DNA from: Bradyrhizobium tropiciagri
Lineage (GTDB): Bacteria; Pseudomonadota; Alphaproteobacteria; Rhizobiales; Xanthobacteraceae
DNA length: 64,000 nucleotides
Direction of reading: 5' to 3'
Assembly (NCBI RefSeq): GCF_001189845.1
Contig: NZ_LFLZ01000027.1
Location: 48,631 to 112,630, forward strand
A program made the position numbers and the translations under genes. Below the pieces are notes generated by a model. That model was not told where the DNA came from. It saw only the letters and a program-made list of their open reading frames with translations, and ran no database searches. Shown here in pieces: positions 1-10,445 of the stretch. The stretch's first letter is position 1. Each line of letters begins with the position of its first letter.

Positions 1-272
1 AGCGGCCCAAGGTGCCGGTGGTCGCGATCACGCCGAATCTCGCCACCGGCCGCAAGCTGTCGGTGGTGTGGGGCGTGCATTGCGTGGTCGCGGAGGATGC
101 GCACGATCTCGACGACATGGTCGACCGCGCCGGCTCGATTGCATTCCGCGACGGTTTTGCCAAGGCCGGCCAGCGCGTCATCATCGTCGCCGGCGTGCCG
201 CTGCGCGCGCCCGGCACCACCAACATGCTGCGCATCGCCTCGGTCGGACCGAAGGGCGACGCGCAGCTCTGA
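1..272 (+). CDS. pyk: Pyruvate kinase, C-terminal fragment
   Basis: The gene enters from the left edge; its frame starts at base 3 and stops with TGA at 270-272, leaving about 89 residues. The peptide matches the C-terminal (allosteric) domain of pyruvate kinase: 'ITPNLATGRKLSVVWGV', then a helix and the closing 'AGVPLRAPGTTNMLRI' block. Pyruvate kinase converts phosphoenolpyruvate and ADP to pyruvate and ATP in the cytosol. The catalytic TIM barrel lies outside the window, so activity cannot be judged. The fragment converges on the minus-strand OsmC gene with a gap of only 12 bases. Confidence 0.9.
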   Translation, partial: RPKVPVVAITPNLATGRKLSVVWGVHCVVAEDAHDLDDMVDRAGSIAFRDGFAKAGQRVIIVAGVPLRAPGTTNMLRIASVGPKGDAQL

Positions 273-284
273 CAAGCGCCGCGA

Positions 285-713
285 TCAGCCCTGCAGCGAC
301 GCGTCGAGCGTGATCTTGGTGTTGAGCAGCTTCGACACCGGGCATCCGGCCTTGGCCTTGCCCGCCAATTCCTGGAAGGCCGCATTATCGGCGCCCGGGA
401 TCTTCGCCGATAGCGTCAGGTGAACGGCGGTGATGGCGAAGCCGTCAGCGACCTTCTCCAGCGTCACGTCGGCCTTGGTCTCCATGTGCTCGGCGGTGAG
501 CTTGGCTTCGCCGAGGATCAGCGACAGCGCCATCGTGAAGCAGGCGGCATGCGCCGCGCCGATCAGCTCTTCGGGGTTCGAGCCTGGCTTGCCCTCGAAG
601 CGGCTGGCGAAGCCGTAGGGGTAATCGGCGAGCGCGCCGCTCTTGGTCGAGATCGCGCCCTTGCCGTCCTTGATGCCGCCCTGCCATTTGGCCGAACCAT
701 GGGTCGTCGTCAT
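285..713 (-). CDS. OsmC/Ohr-family peroxiredoxin-like protein
   Basis: This 142-residue protein of the OsmC family is a thiol-dependent hydroperoxide-detoxifying enzyme of the cytosol. It shows the family core 'NPEELIGAAHAACFTMALS' (first redox Cys) and 'GCPVSKLL' near the C-terminus (second Cys). The ATG at 711-713 is preceded by a strong AGGAG ribosome binding site six bases upstream, so it is very likely translated from its own start. The upstream TetR frame runs into it without a stop, so one open frame covers 285-1487; I treat the two as separate proteins. Ohr and YhfA-type subgroups are not distinguished here. Confidence 0.85.
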   Translation of the reverse strand: MTTTHGSAKWQGGIKDGKGAISTKSGALADYPYGFASRFEGKPGSNPEELIGAAHAACFTMALSLILGEAKLTAEHMETKADVTLEKVADGFAITAVHLTLSAKIPGADNAAFQELAGKAKAGCPVSKLLNTKITLDASLQG

Positions 714-1487
714 GCGTTGCTCCTGAGGTTGGTTGAACCCAGCCACAAGCCTACAACGCCAATGCGACGGAAGTGTTCGCCGCGAGAGCTTCGGTTCGAT
801 CAGAACCGAAGCTCTAGCGCCGACCAGCGCCTTCGCCGGGGTCGTGGCCTGCACCACGAGACCGCGGGCACGTGCATCCATCACGCCGACCGCGCGCAGC
901 GCCAGCAGCGTCACGGTCTGCACCGCATCGCGCAGCTTGATCGGATCGTCGAGATTGCTTGGTGCCAGCGGACCGACCAGCGCTTCGTGCAGGGCGCCGA
1001 GCAAGGCGGTGGCGGCCAATGCCGTATCCTGCGCCGGCAGATGCCCGGCACGCACGGCGGCATCGATGCGCATGGCGAGCTCGCCGGAAATATCGCGGCG
1101 GCTGGCGAGGCGCGATGCGGTGACGTCGACATCGACCGGCTCGGCCAAGATGCCCCAGGCGAGCTTGCGCTGCGACAGCACGTGGACCGCGATCGTCGTT
1201 ACCGCGGCGGCCAGCGCCGATGACGGCCCTGGCGCTGCATCGGCGGCGCGCCGGATTGCGGATAGCTCGTCGCGCGAGACTTCCGTGATCAATTCCGAGA
1301 TCAGCTCGGCCTTGGACGGGAAGTAGCGGTAGACGGTGCCGGCCGCGACGTTGGCCCGCACAGCGACCGGTGCGATCTGCACCGCCGCCATGCCGCCCGC
1401 CGCCGCAGCATCTCGCGCAGCCGACAGGATGGCGCTGCGCCGGGCAGCCAGCCGTTTCACGACCTGATGTGTTCGCCGGTAGACCAT
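714..1487 (-). CDS. TetR/AcrR family transcriptional regulator (no stop before osmC)
   Basis: The N-terminal third is a TetR helix-turn-helix ('AVRANVAAGTVYRYFPSKAELISEL'), followed by a helical ligand-binding domain ('LAATALLGALHEALVGPL'). The chosen ATG at 1485-1487 begins MVYRRTHQ, directly before the DNA-binding helices. It lies just upstream of osmC and may regulate it in response to organic peroxides or small electrophiles (inference). Oddly, the frame has no stop and continues in phase into OsmC at 713. The linker (785-815) encodes a perfect palindrome whose edge offers a TAG (814-816) one frame off, so a one-base deletion upstream would explain the read-through. A genuine TetR-OsmC fusion is the alternative. 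Confidence 0.75.
785..815. repeat. 31-nt perfect inverted repeat (intergenic-type palindrome)
   Basis: Thirteen-base arms (AGAGCTTCGGTTC and its complement) enclose a five-base loop. It resembles the first hairpin of the 39796-39903 repeat and is likewise flanked by CTAG. It lies in the apparently coding linker between the TetR and OsmC frames, which suggests that this stretch is really intergenic. Confidence 0.7.
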
Positions 1488-1932
1488 GGCGTTCCGTCCC
1501 CCCACCGTATGCCCTGGCCGGCGCCCACCGGCAGAACACACGCGTCTTCAATGTTTTGAACGATTGATCCCGCAATCGCCTGAAGAAGTGAACAACTATT
1601 CAGACGGGATGACAAGCTGGAATTGTAAGGATTTTGCGACGGCCGCATGCGACCTCCGATTGAGCCGGCGGCCGCCCCGGGCCCGCGGGTGCCCTGAGCC
1701 CACCCGATTCAGCGACAGATCGGCAGTCGCCAACAGCACTCAGGTTCGGATCAGGCCTTCGATGGTAAACCGCGAGCTAAGATCATTGCTCGAAATCGAG
1801 GCATCTGGTCTCGCGCAGACCCACGCGCATCGCGCCGGCATTTACCCGAATTTATCTGAGACCGTGGTCGAGTGCGCGCAACGTCGCGCGCGGCGTTGTC
1901 TCTGGATGTCCCCGGCCGAACCAAGAAAGCGC
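1488..1932. other. Divergent intergenic region, about 445 bases
   Basis: This stretch lies between the minus-strand TetR gene and the plus-strand membrane protein. It should carry promoters for both. I found no convincing coding signal, no strong palindrome and no terminator. The frame of the downstream gene stays open upstream, but its residues in this stretch are not hydrophobic or family-like. Confidence 0.4.
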
Positions 1933-3435
1933 ATGTCACTCTCCATCACCAGCAGCGTGAGCAGCCGTAGCTCTGTGCGAGGACTGGTGCCGCTGTGCGC
2001 GGCCGTAGGCGCCTATCTGTTTTATCTCTCCGCCGGTGAAATCCTGCTGCGCGATTCCGACACGGAATGGCAGATCAAGGTCGGACAGTGGATCCTCGAA
2101 CACGGCGCGATGCCGACATCGGACGTGTTCTCCTTCACCCGTTTCGGCGAGCCGTGGATTTCGAGCTCGTGGCTGTCGCAGGTGGCGTACGCCCTCGTCT
2201 ATGGCGGCGATTGGGCCGGGCCGGTGATCCTGACGTCGATCGCGATCGGCGCGACGGTCGGGATCTTGCTGCATCTCTTGAACTCGTATTTCGATCCGGC
2301 GCGTGCGATCCTGATCGCCGCGCTGGCGCTGCTGTTGTCGACGATCCACTTCTTCGCGCGGCCGCATGTGCTGGCGCTGCCGGTGCTGCTGGCGTTCATC
2401 GGCGGCCTGATGGCGGCTGCGGATCGCCGCACTTATCCATCATGGTGGCTGCTGCCGCTGATGGCGCTATGGGCCAATCTGCATGGCGGCTTCGTGCTCG
2501 GCCTTGCGCTGATCGGGCCGATCGGACTGGAGGCGGTGTGGAGCGCAGAGCCGAGCCGCCGCCGCGAGCTCATCGTGCGATGGGAACTGTTCGGCATCGC
2601 GGCGCTGGCCGCGAGCTGCGTCACGCCCTACGGCTGGAACAGCCTGCTCGGCGCGACCAAGATCCTCAGCCTCGGCAAGCTGCTGACGCTGATCGGCGAG
2701 TGGATGCCCGCGGATTTCAGCAAGCCCAGCTTCTTCGAAGCCACGCTGCTCGGCCTGATCGGCCTGATCTGCTATCGCGGGCTGACGCTGTCGGTGCCGC
2801 GGATCCTGCTGCTGCTCGGGTTGGTCTGGATGGCGCTGAGCCATATCCGCAACATCGAGGTGTTCGCGTTCATCGCGCCGCTGGTGCTCGCCAAGCCGAT
2901 ATCAGAACAATGGGGGATGGCGGCCGTCACCGCCGCCCGCTTCGAGGTGCGCCGCTCGCTCCCCGTCGTCACGATCCTGGCGGCTGTCGCGATGGTGATC
3001 GGGGCGTGGATGACCACGACGATGTTTGTCGCGCAGCACCAGTTCAAATTCCTGCCGGTGTTCTGGCCCGCTGCCGCGGTCGACGTCCTCCAGCAGCACA
3101 AGGCGCAGCGCGTGTTCAATACCGCGCCGTTCGGCGGCTATCTGGTGAGCCGCGACATCAAGGTGTTCATCGACGGCCGCGCCGAGCTGTATGGCGAGCA
3201 ATTCGTGCTCGACTATTACGCCGCGCTCGATGCCCGCGACGCCGGCCAGCTGCTCGACCTGCTCGACAAATACCGCATCGACGCCACGCTGCTGAGCTCG
3301 GACTCTCCGGCCGGAAACGCGCTGGATCACCTCAAGGGCTGGAAGCGGCTGTACAAGGACGACGTCGCCGTCATCCATGTGCGATCGGACGAGACGAGGG
3401 CCGGGGCGATGCCGGCGGCTACGGGTTCGAACTAA
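1933..3435 (+). CDS. Polytopic membrane protein, glycosyltransferase-39-like architecture
   Basis: This is a 500-residue inner-membrane protein. About ten hydrophobic segments fill residues 15-400 (for example 'ILIAALALLLSTIHFFA' and 'ILLLLGLVWMAL'), and a soluble tail of about 120 residues follows. After the first segment comes 'LLRDSDTEWQIKVGQWILEHGAMPTSDVFSFT', the periplasmic loop with an acidic pair seen in uncharacterised membrane proteins resembling ArnT/PMT-type glycosyltransferases. The C-terminal 'VFNTAPFGGYLVSRDIKVFIDGRAELYG' block is common in this rhizobial family. I chose the ATG at 1933 because the open frame upstream is not hydrophobic. The substrate is unknown; it may act in surface polysaccharide synthesis (inference). 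Confidence 0.7.
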   Translation: MSLSITSSVSSRSSVRGLVPLCAAVGAYLFYLSAGEILLRDSDTEWQIKVGQWILEHGAMPTSDVFSFTRFGEPWISSSWLSQVAYALVYGGDWAGPVILTSIAIGATVGILLHLLNSYFDPARAILIAALALLLSTIHFFARPHVLALPVLLAFIGGLMAAADRRTYPSWWLLPLMALWANLHGGFVLGLALIGPIGLEAVWSAEPSRRRELIVRWELFGIAALAASCVTPYGWNSLLGATKILSLGKLLTLIGEWMPADFSKPSFFEATLLGLIGLICYRGLTLSVPRILLLLGLVWMALSHIRNIEVFAFIAPLVLAKPISEQWGMAAVTAARFEVRRSLPVVTILAAVAMVIGAWMTTTMFVAQHQFKFLPVFWPAAAVDVLQQHKAQRVFNTAPFGGYLVSRDIKVFIDGRAELYGEQFVLDYYAALDARDAGQLLDLLDKYRIDATLLSSDSPAGNALDHLKGWKRLYKDDVAVIHVRSDETRAGAMPAATGSN

Positions 3436-3470
3436 CCGGCGCCGCATAGGTCCAAAATCGCATCGCCGCC

Positions 3471-3577
3471 CCCGTCATCCTGATGTGCGAGCAAAGCGAG
3501 CCTCGAAGGATGAATCGGCCACCAGCCGGGCCGTCGATCCTTCGAGACGCCGCTGCGCGGCTCCTCAGGATGACGGG
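3471..3577. repeat. Dispersed palindromic repeat, family A (copy 1)
   Basis: The termini CCGTCATCCTGA and TCAGGATGACGGG are inverted, with internal inverted blocks CTCGAAGGATGA and TCCTTCGAGACG. The same unit recurs at 22728-22868 and 25115-25226. It looks like a non-coding extragenic palindromic element able to form a long hairpin. Confidence 0.85.
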
Positions 3578-3619
3578 ATTAACCCCGGTGCTTAGTTCAA
3601 GCTCGTTCAACCCCAGCCT

Positions 3620-3765
3620 TCAATTTCCCGTCTGCAACTCGCCGAAGCGATCCCAGCTCTTGCCGTTGAAGCGCATCAGCTGCATCTGGTCCACCGGCAC
3701 GTGATCGGCCGGCGACGTGTTGACCTTGATGCCCGGCAGCAGCATCGGCAATGCTACGGCGCCAC
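3620..3765 (-). pseudogene. Remnant of branched-chain amino acid ABC transporter substrate-binding protein
   Basis: Reading minus, the last ~48 codons before TGA (3620-3622) give 'LPMLLPGIKVNTSPAD', then 'VPVDQMQLMRFNGKSW' and 'FGELQTGN'. This matches the C-terminus of LivK-like periplasmic binding proteins (typical 'GIxxNTSPTDxxPIxQMQLMRFDGxxW'). No start codon and no N-terminal domain lie upstream in that frame; the neighbouring DUF3052 gene begins within 35 bases. It is therefore a decayed gene tail left by a deletion. The recognition is by eye and could be checked by a protein search. Confidence 0.55.
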
Positions 3766-3797
3766 GGCGGAGGCCAAGCCTATTCGCCTCAGCAATC

Positions 3798-4211
3798 TCA
3801 GCGCTTGCTTCGCTCTTTGACCGGGATCACGAATTTCAGCCCCGACCATATCGCATCGACGGCGCAGACCTTGATGTCGACCAGGCCGGCCGCGAGCCCG
3901 GCCTCGCGCACAGCCCTGTCGTCGAGGTCAGTGGCAACGCCTGAGCTCTTCTTCGGCCACGACACCCAGATCATGCCGTCGGGCGCGATCGCCTCCCGGT
4001 AGCGTCGCAGCCTGGCTGAGAGCCCCTTGGCTGTGGTGGCGAACAGATGCACGGCATCGAGCGGCGCCCGCGCCGTCTTCGCGATCCGCAGCTCGGCAGG
4101 CAGTTCGCCGACGATGTCGCTGTACGGGACGGACAGCCCGTCGACAAAAATACAAAAGCCCGGCTTGAGGCCGAGCTTTTGCACAATCGGTTTGCCGGAG
4201 GTGCCGGCCAT
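3798..4211 (-). CDS. DUF3052 family protein
   Basis: This 137-residue protein begins MAGTSGKPIVQKLGLKPG and contains the family core 'DAVHLFATTAKGLSARLRRYREAIAPDGMIWVSWPKKSSGVATDL'. DUF3052 proteins are small cytosolic proteins of unknown function with a methyltransferase-like fold in their predicted structures (family-level knowledge, not shown here). It lies 12 bases downstream of the ftsH stop on the same strand and may be co-transcribed with it. Confidence 0.75.
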   Translation of the reverse strand: MAGTSGKPIVQKLGLKPGFCIFVDGLSVPYSDIVGELPAELRIAKTARAPLDAVHLFATTAKGLSARLRRYREAIAPDGMIWVSWPKKSSGVATDLDDRAVREAGLAAGLVDIKVCAVDAIWSGLKFVIPVKERSKR

Positions 4212-4223
4212 GGCGGTCGAGGC

Positions 4224-6145
<1,922 letters not shown>

Positions 6146-6404
6146 GGTCTTCCTTCGGTGGTCGCGCGGATCGCGGCCTCTCTCTATCCTTGGGCAGGCT
6201 CTGTGGGAATCCCCAGGGAATCCATCCCGTCGATGCCCTACAATCTAGGTGCCGCTGGGGTCGATGCCAAGGGAACCACGCACGACTATTTACCGCATCC
6301 TAGCGCGATTCCCGGTCAAAAAATGACGCAGAATCCGGTGTTTTTCCGGGGTGGTTAAGCCACCTTGCCGGATTATGACAGCGATTGAAACAATCGAACC
6401 CGGC

Positions 6405-7439
6405 TCAACGGGAACGTGCCCGGCGGGGCGGTGCCGGGCTGATCCTGATGCGGCCGGAGGCGACGCTGATAACCGCTCCGGCAAGCGTCTGTTTCAGCTT
6501 GGATTCGCGTTGTCCGATGGGCCCATCCAGCGCCTGATCGACCGCGGCGAGCAGGGTTTCGACTTTGCCGAGTTCGGCCGGCCCCTCATGTCCGGTGCGG
6601 TCGATGGCGCGCTTGAGCAAACGGAGGCGGATCTCGTCCGGCATCACCGCGAACAGCGCGGCGTCGAAGCCTGCGTCGAGGTTATCCTCGCTTTTCAACG
6701 CAAGATAGCGCTCGGCGCCATCGACCAGCACCTCCAGCGCGGCATTGGCCCGCGCGATCCGCGCGGCAAGCCGTGCCAGGTTCCTCGCGTCGCCGCCCTC
6801 CTCGGCCAATAGCGGCATCAGTGCGCGCAGCCGCGGTCGCGTGAAGGTCAGGTCGCGGTTGGTCGGATCGTCGGCAAAGCCGATGCGCGCCTTCTGCAGC
6901 GTTGCGATCAGCTGCGCCTTGGAGATATCGAGCAGCGGCCGCGTCAGCAGAACGCCGTCGCGCTCGGTCTCGCGCGCCATCGCCGACAGGCCCGCGACGC
7001 CGCTGCCGCGCAGCATCCGCATCAGCAGCGTCTCGGCCTGGTCGTCACGGGTGTGCGCGGTCAGGATATGCGTGGCGCCGTGCTTGCGCGCGGCTTGTGT
7101 GAGCAGACGGTAGCGCGCCTCGCGTGCGGCGGCCGGCACGCCGGTGCTGGGCTTGGATCCGTTCCAGCGCAACGTGTGATGTGGCAGGTCGAGGCTTCGC
7201 GCCAGCCGCTTGACATCGCGCGCCTCGCGAGCCGCTTCAGGACGCAGACCGTGATCGACGGTGACCGCCACCAGCCGCGGCCCTTGCGCGAGCGCGCGGC
7301 GCCAGCGCGCGGCCAGCCACATCAGCGCGACTGAATCCGGACCACCGGACACCGCAAGCACGATCGCCGGCGCGCGCGCCAGGCCTGCGAACAGGCGCTT
7401 GGCGTCCCTTGCGGGGATGGCGGATTGGTCGTCGGGCAT
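6405..7439 (-). CDS. tilS: tRNA(Ile)-lysidine synthetase TilS
   Basis: TilS uses ATP and lysine to convert C34 of tRNA-Ile(CAU) to lysidine, which switches decoding from AUG to AUA. The 344-residue protein has the PP-loop SGGPDS at residues 31-36 and the family blocks 'TVDHGLRPEAAREA' and 'ILTAHTRDDQAETLLMRMLRGSG'. The C-terminal extension is short, as in alphaproteobacteria. It follows cpoB by about 50 bases on the minus strand and is followed after 259 bases by ftsH, the conserved rhizobial order. Confidence 0.93.
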   Translation of the reverse strand: MPDDQSAIPARDAKRLFAGLARAPAIVLAVSGGPDSVALMWLAARWRRALAQGPRLVAVTVDHGLRPEAAREARDVKRLARSLDLPHHTLRWNGSKPSTGVPAAAREARYRLLTQAARKHGATHILTAHTRDDQAETLLMRMLRGSGVAGLSAMARETERDGVLLTRPLLDISKAQLIATLQKARIGFADDPTNRDLTFTRPRLRALMPLLAEEGGDARNLARLAARIARANAALEVLVDGAERYLALKSEDNLDAGFDAALFAVMPDEIRLRLLKRAIDRTGHEGPAELGKVETLLAAVDQALDGPIGQRESKLKQTLAGAVISVASGRIRISPAPPRRARSR

Positions 7440-7490
7440 CGCAGAACCAGCAGGTCGTGGAAAGGCCGGAAGCGGCCTCTCCTTGCCGGT

Positions 7491-8537
7491 TTAGCACTTC
7501 ACGCGCTTCTGCTCGCGGTCAACCGCAGCTTTGACCCCGCCGGATGCGCGCGGGTACTTCCGCGTGATCTCGCCGAACGCGGCGCAGGCGGCTTCCTTTT
7601 CCTTCAGCGCCGCCAGCGACTGGCCGAGCCGCAGCAGCGCGTCGGGCGCCTTCGCTGATTTGTCGAACTTGGTGGTCACGCCGAGGAAGGTTTCCGCGGC
7701 GTCGCGATATTGCTGGCGCTGGAAATAGCTTTCGCCGAGCCAGTACTGCGAATCCGCCACCAAGGGATCGGTTGGATACTTCGTCGCGAAGTTCTTCATG
7801 GTCTCTTCGGCGAGCGCATAGTCCTTGCGCTGCATGTAGCCGATGCCGAGGTCGAACTCGTCCTTCGACGTGGCCGACGGCGGCAATGTGGTCAGGGCCG
7901 CGCTTGCGCCGGGAGCACCGCGCTGCGGGCTGGTGTTGCCGAGATTGAGCGGCTCGCCCGCCCCGCGGCCGCCGGGCGCGCCGACCGCCGCCTCGTTCTG
8001 CATCGGCATCTGGCCGCCGCCGAGCGCGCGCGGAGCGCCGGGAGCATTTGGGTTCTGGCTCGGATCGAAGGCGTCGCCGCGGCCGCGGCGGCCGGGGGCT
8101 GCCGCAGTTGCCGGCTCCTGCACGATCGGCGCGGGCGTTGCGATCTGCTGCTGGTCATAGCCGCCCTGCGGCTGCCGGCCATATCCTTGCTGTGGCTGGC
8201 CGTATCCCTGTTGCGGCTGGGCGTAGCCCGGCTGGGCTTGCGGGTAAGCCTGCGGCTGCTGCGCCGGAGGCACCGCCGCGACATTGGGCTGGCCGGCCGG
8301 AGCCTGTCCTTGAGCGCCGGGCGGCTGGCCACCAAGCTGGCGCAGCCGCTCTTCGAGCTGACGGTTGCGGTACTGCAGTTCCTCGTTCTGACCGGTCAGC
8401 TGCCGCAGCTGGTTTTCAAGCCGCTCGATCCGCATCTCGGCATCGGAATCGTCGGACTGGGCAAACACTGGTGCGGAAACGGCGAACAGCGCCGCGATCG
8501 CCGCGGCGGAGGAAAGAAAATGAAGCCTGGATGACAT
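7491..8537 (-). CDS. cpoB: Cell division coordinator CpoB (YbgF), Tol-Pal system protein
   Basis: CpoB is a periplasmic partner of the Tol machine that couples outer-membrane constriction to peptidoglycan synthesis. The 348-residue product has a signal peptide ('FLSSAAAIAALFAVSAPVFAQS'), a coiled coil ('RIERLENQLRQLTGQNEELQ', residues ~36-68), a long Pro/Gln/Gly/Tyr-rich low-complexity linker with repeated PQQGYGQ units, and C-terminal TPRs from 'EFDLGIGYMQRKDYALAEE'. The ATG at 8535-8537 is preceded by AGGG. A terminator after pal (8731-8762) implies that cpoB has its own promoter in 8538-8730. Confidence 0.9.
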   Translation of the reverse strand: MSSRLHFLSSAAAIAALFAVSAPVFAQSDDSDAEMRIERLENQLRQLTGQNEELQYRNRQLEERLRQLGGQPPGAQGQAPAGQPNVAAVPPAQQPQAYPQAQPGYAQPQQGYGQPQQGYGRQPQGGYDQQQIATPAPIVQEPATAAAPGRRGRGDAFDPSQNPNAPGAPRALGGGQMPMQNEAAVGAPGGRGAGEPLNLGNTSPQRGAPGASAALTTLPPSATSKDEFDLGIGYMQRKDYALAEETMKNFATKYPTDPLVADSQYWLGESYFQRQQYRDAAETFLGVTTKFDKSAKAPDALLRLGQSLAALKEKEAACAAFGEITRKYPRASGGVKAAVDREQKRVKC

Positions 8538-8730
8538 TTTGCCCTGACGACGAGATCGACGTGAAAAGCGAGCGACATTGAAGGACGGAGTACGCCAGAA
8601 TTGTGACTGGCACTTCAAATCCGGGACAGCGCCGCGGATACCGGTTTAGTACGGGCGCTGGAACAAGCAAGCGGCCAATTGCGCGCAGCTTCGTTCATCT
8701 TGATGAAAGCGGCCCAGCCTACATGCGGCC

Positions 8731-8762
8731 AAAACAAAACCGGCGCCCGAAGGCGCCGGCTT
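8731..8762 (-). terminator. Rho-independent terminator of pal
   Basis: On the minus strand, GCCGGCGCC-TTCG-GGCGCCGGT is followed by TTTGTTTT. The stable GC stem, the UUCG tetraloop and the T-run 22 bases after the pal stop make this a convincing intrinsic terminator. Confidence 0.85.
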
Positions 8763-8783
8763 GGAAACGTATTCGCGATCGCG

Positions 8784-9266
8784 TCAGGAGCTGGCGTTCA
8801 GCACGGTGACGGCGCGACGATTTTGCGACCAGCAGGAGATGTCGTTACAGACCGCGACCGGGCGCTCCTTGCCGTAGGAGATGGTGCGCATGCGGCTCGG
8901 ATCGATACCGCGCGAGGCAAGGTAGGCGCGAACCGACTGGGCGCGGCGGGCACCGAGCGCGATGTTGTATTCGCGCGTGCCGCGCTCGTCCGCATGACCT
9001 TCGATGGTGAAGGAATAGCGGTTGTAGGTCTGCAGCCACTGCGCCTGCTTGTCGAGGGTCGCAGTCGCCTGCGGGCTGAGATCGGTCTGATCGCTTTCAA
9101 AGAACACGCGGTCGCCGACATTGACCACGAAGTCCTGCTGGCTACCCGGGGTCGCGGCGCCCCCAATCGCGCCATTGGCGTCCAACGGGTTCTTGTTGGC
9201 GCAAGCGCCCATCGACAGCGCCACCGCCAGAACCGCAACCAGCTTCATACCCTGGAGATAATTCAT
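8784..9266 (-). CDS. pal: Peptidoglycan-associated lipoprotein Pal
   Basis: Pal is an outer-membrane lipoprotein that binds peptidoglycan and TolB, tethering the outer membrane to the wall. The 160-residue product begins MNYLQGMKLVAVLAVALS with a lipobox ending at Cys22 ('SMGAC'). The OmpA-like domain has 'FTIEGHADERGTREYNIALGARRAQSVRAYL' and 'ISYGKERP', the diaminopimelate-binding elements. The ATG is preceded by GGAGG ten bases upstream. In most relatives pal follows tolB directly; here a GGDEF-EAL gene and a FeeM-like gene lie between them. Confidence 0.95.
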   Translation of the reverse strand: MNYLQGMKLVAVLAVALSMGACANKNPLDANGAIGGAATPGSQQDFVVNVGDRVFFESDQTDLSPQATATLDKQAQWLQTYNRYSFTIEGHADERGTREYNIALGARRAQSVRAYLASRGIDPSRMRTISYGKERPVAVCNDISCWSQNRRAVTVLNASS

Positions 9267-9537
9267 TCCCGGAGCCTCCACGCTCACGCTCTTCGTACTA
9301 CCCAATCGGTCTACAGGGCGATGGTTAAGCGAACGTTCCGTCAACCTTGACGAGACCTTGCTGGACCCCATCAAATGCCAGACAATGCCGGAAAGCGCCC
9401 CCGATGGTTAATGGGTGGCAAATGTGGCGCGACGGTGAAGGGAAGGCAAGGTTCGCGGGAACCGGCCGCTTTTGCAGGACAATTTGGCCCGCGCGCAACA
9501 GCCGGCCGACTTCAGATCGATACGAATGCCGGTTTTC

Positions 9538-10272
9538 TCAGGGATTCGGCACGATCGACGCGCGCTCGAACGGCCGGACCATACCGTCGGGCTGCAATTG
9601 GCCTTCCCGATCGAACAGCATCCGCCGCTCGAAGGCGCTCGAGCGCAGGAATGGATAGCGGGCCAGCACGCGTTCCCGCACCGTCGGCAGATGCGACGCC
9701 ATCAGGCCGACCGGCTTCACCAGCCCGGGATAGAGCCGCGGCTCCGACCAGGTCTCGTGCAGGAACACGCGCCGGTAGAATGCCATGTGCTCTGGCCGGA
9801 CCGGCGCGAGCCCGTAATCGGCATTGAAATGCACGCCCGCGGTCGAGCCGAGACGCACCGTGACATAGGGCAGTTCCGGATTGTTCCGCGCCTTGTCGGG
9901 ATCGGCGACGAAGCGCGTCGAATCGATAAAGACCAGACCCTCATCGAGTTTCGGCAGCAGTACGTCGCCGAACACATCGAGCGTCGGCGAGGAACGCCAC
10001 TCCGGCGTCGCCACGGTGATCCGGATCGAGCTGCAGAGCTCGCCGTGCAGATAGACGCCGAACACCCAGGCATTGGGCGCATCATCGAATGCATCGACGA
10101 CGCGTTCGTCCGCCGAGGGCCGGATCGCGCCTTCGCGCAGATAGGCGCGGTAGCGCAGGCGGTAAATCTCGTCTTTCTGTTCCGGGGTCTGAGCGAGACG
10201 GTAGTCGACTTGATCCAGCGGGTCCGCAAGCCTTCCTGTCGCGGGCTTGATGGCTTCGGCCGCGGACCTCAT
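9538..10272 (-). CDS. FeeM-like N-acyl amino acid synthase / autoinducer-synthase-fold acyltransferase
   Basis: The 244-residue cytosolic protein has the LuxI/FeeM-type GNAT layout: 'QKDEIYRLRYRAYLREGAI' near the N-terminus, an acidic 'DERVVDAFDDAPNAWVFGVY', the central strand 'SSIRITVATPEW' and 'VFIDSTRFVADP'. In characterised relatives these surround the acyl-chain tunnel, and FeeM couples acyl-ACP to an amino acid such as tyrosine. The substrate here is unknown. The ATG at 10270-10272 has GGGAG upstream. It lies between pal and a c-di-GMP enzyme gene in the same direction, with 173 bases to the latter, so separate promoters are possible. Confidence 0.65.
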   Translation of the reverse strand: MRSAAEAIKPATGRLADPLDQVDYRLAQTPEQKDEIYRLRYRAYLREGAIRPSADERVVDAFDDAPNAWVFGVYLHGELCSSIRITVATPEWRSSPTLDVFGDVLLPKLDEGLVFIDSTRFVADPDKARNNPELPYVTVRLGSTAGVHFNADYGLAPVRPEHMAFYRRVFLHETWSEPRLYPGLVKPVGLMASHLPTVRERVLARYPFLRSSAFERRMLFDREGQLQPDGMVRPFERASIVPNP

Positions 10273-10445
10273 GTGGTACTCCCTGAAACAACTCAACAAC
10301 TTGAACGCGCGTCCAAAAGATTAACAGCTTCTTAATAATCGTCAAAGCAATCGAGGCAATACAGTTAACCTCCGACCGCAAGGGTGCACGTCAGGTCGTG
10401 CATCTGACGGCCATCACAACTATCGATTGAAGGTATTCGGACGGC

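Noticed and set aside
8120..8300. Tandem PQQGYGQ-like units in cpoB as a possible separate repeat or CRISPR-like array
   Set aside because: The repeats are short, in frame and protein-coding; they form the low-complexity linker of CpoB.
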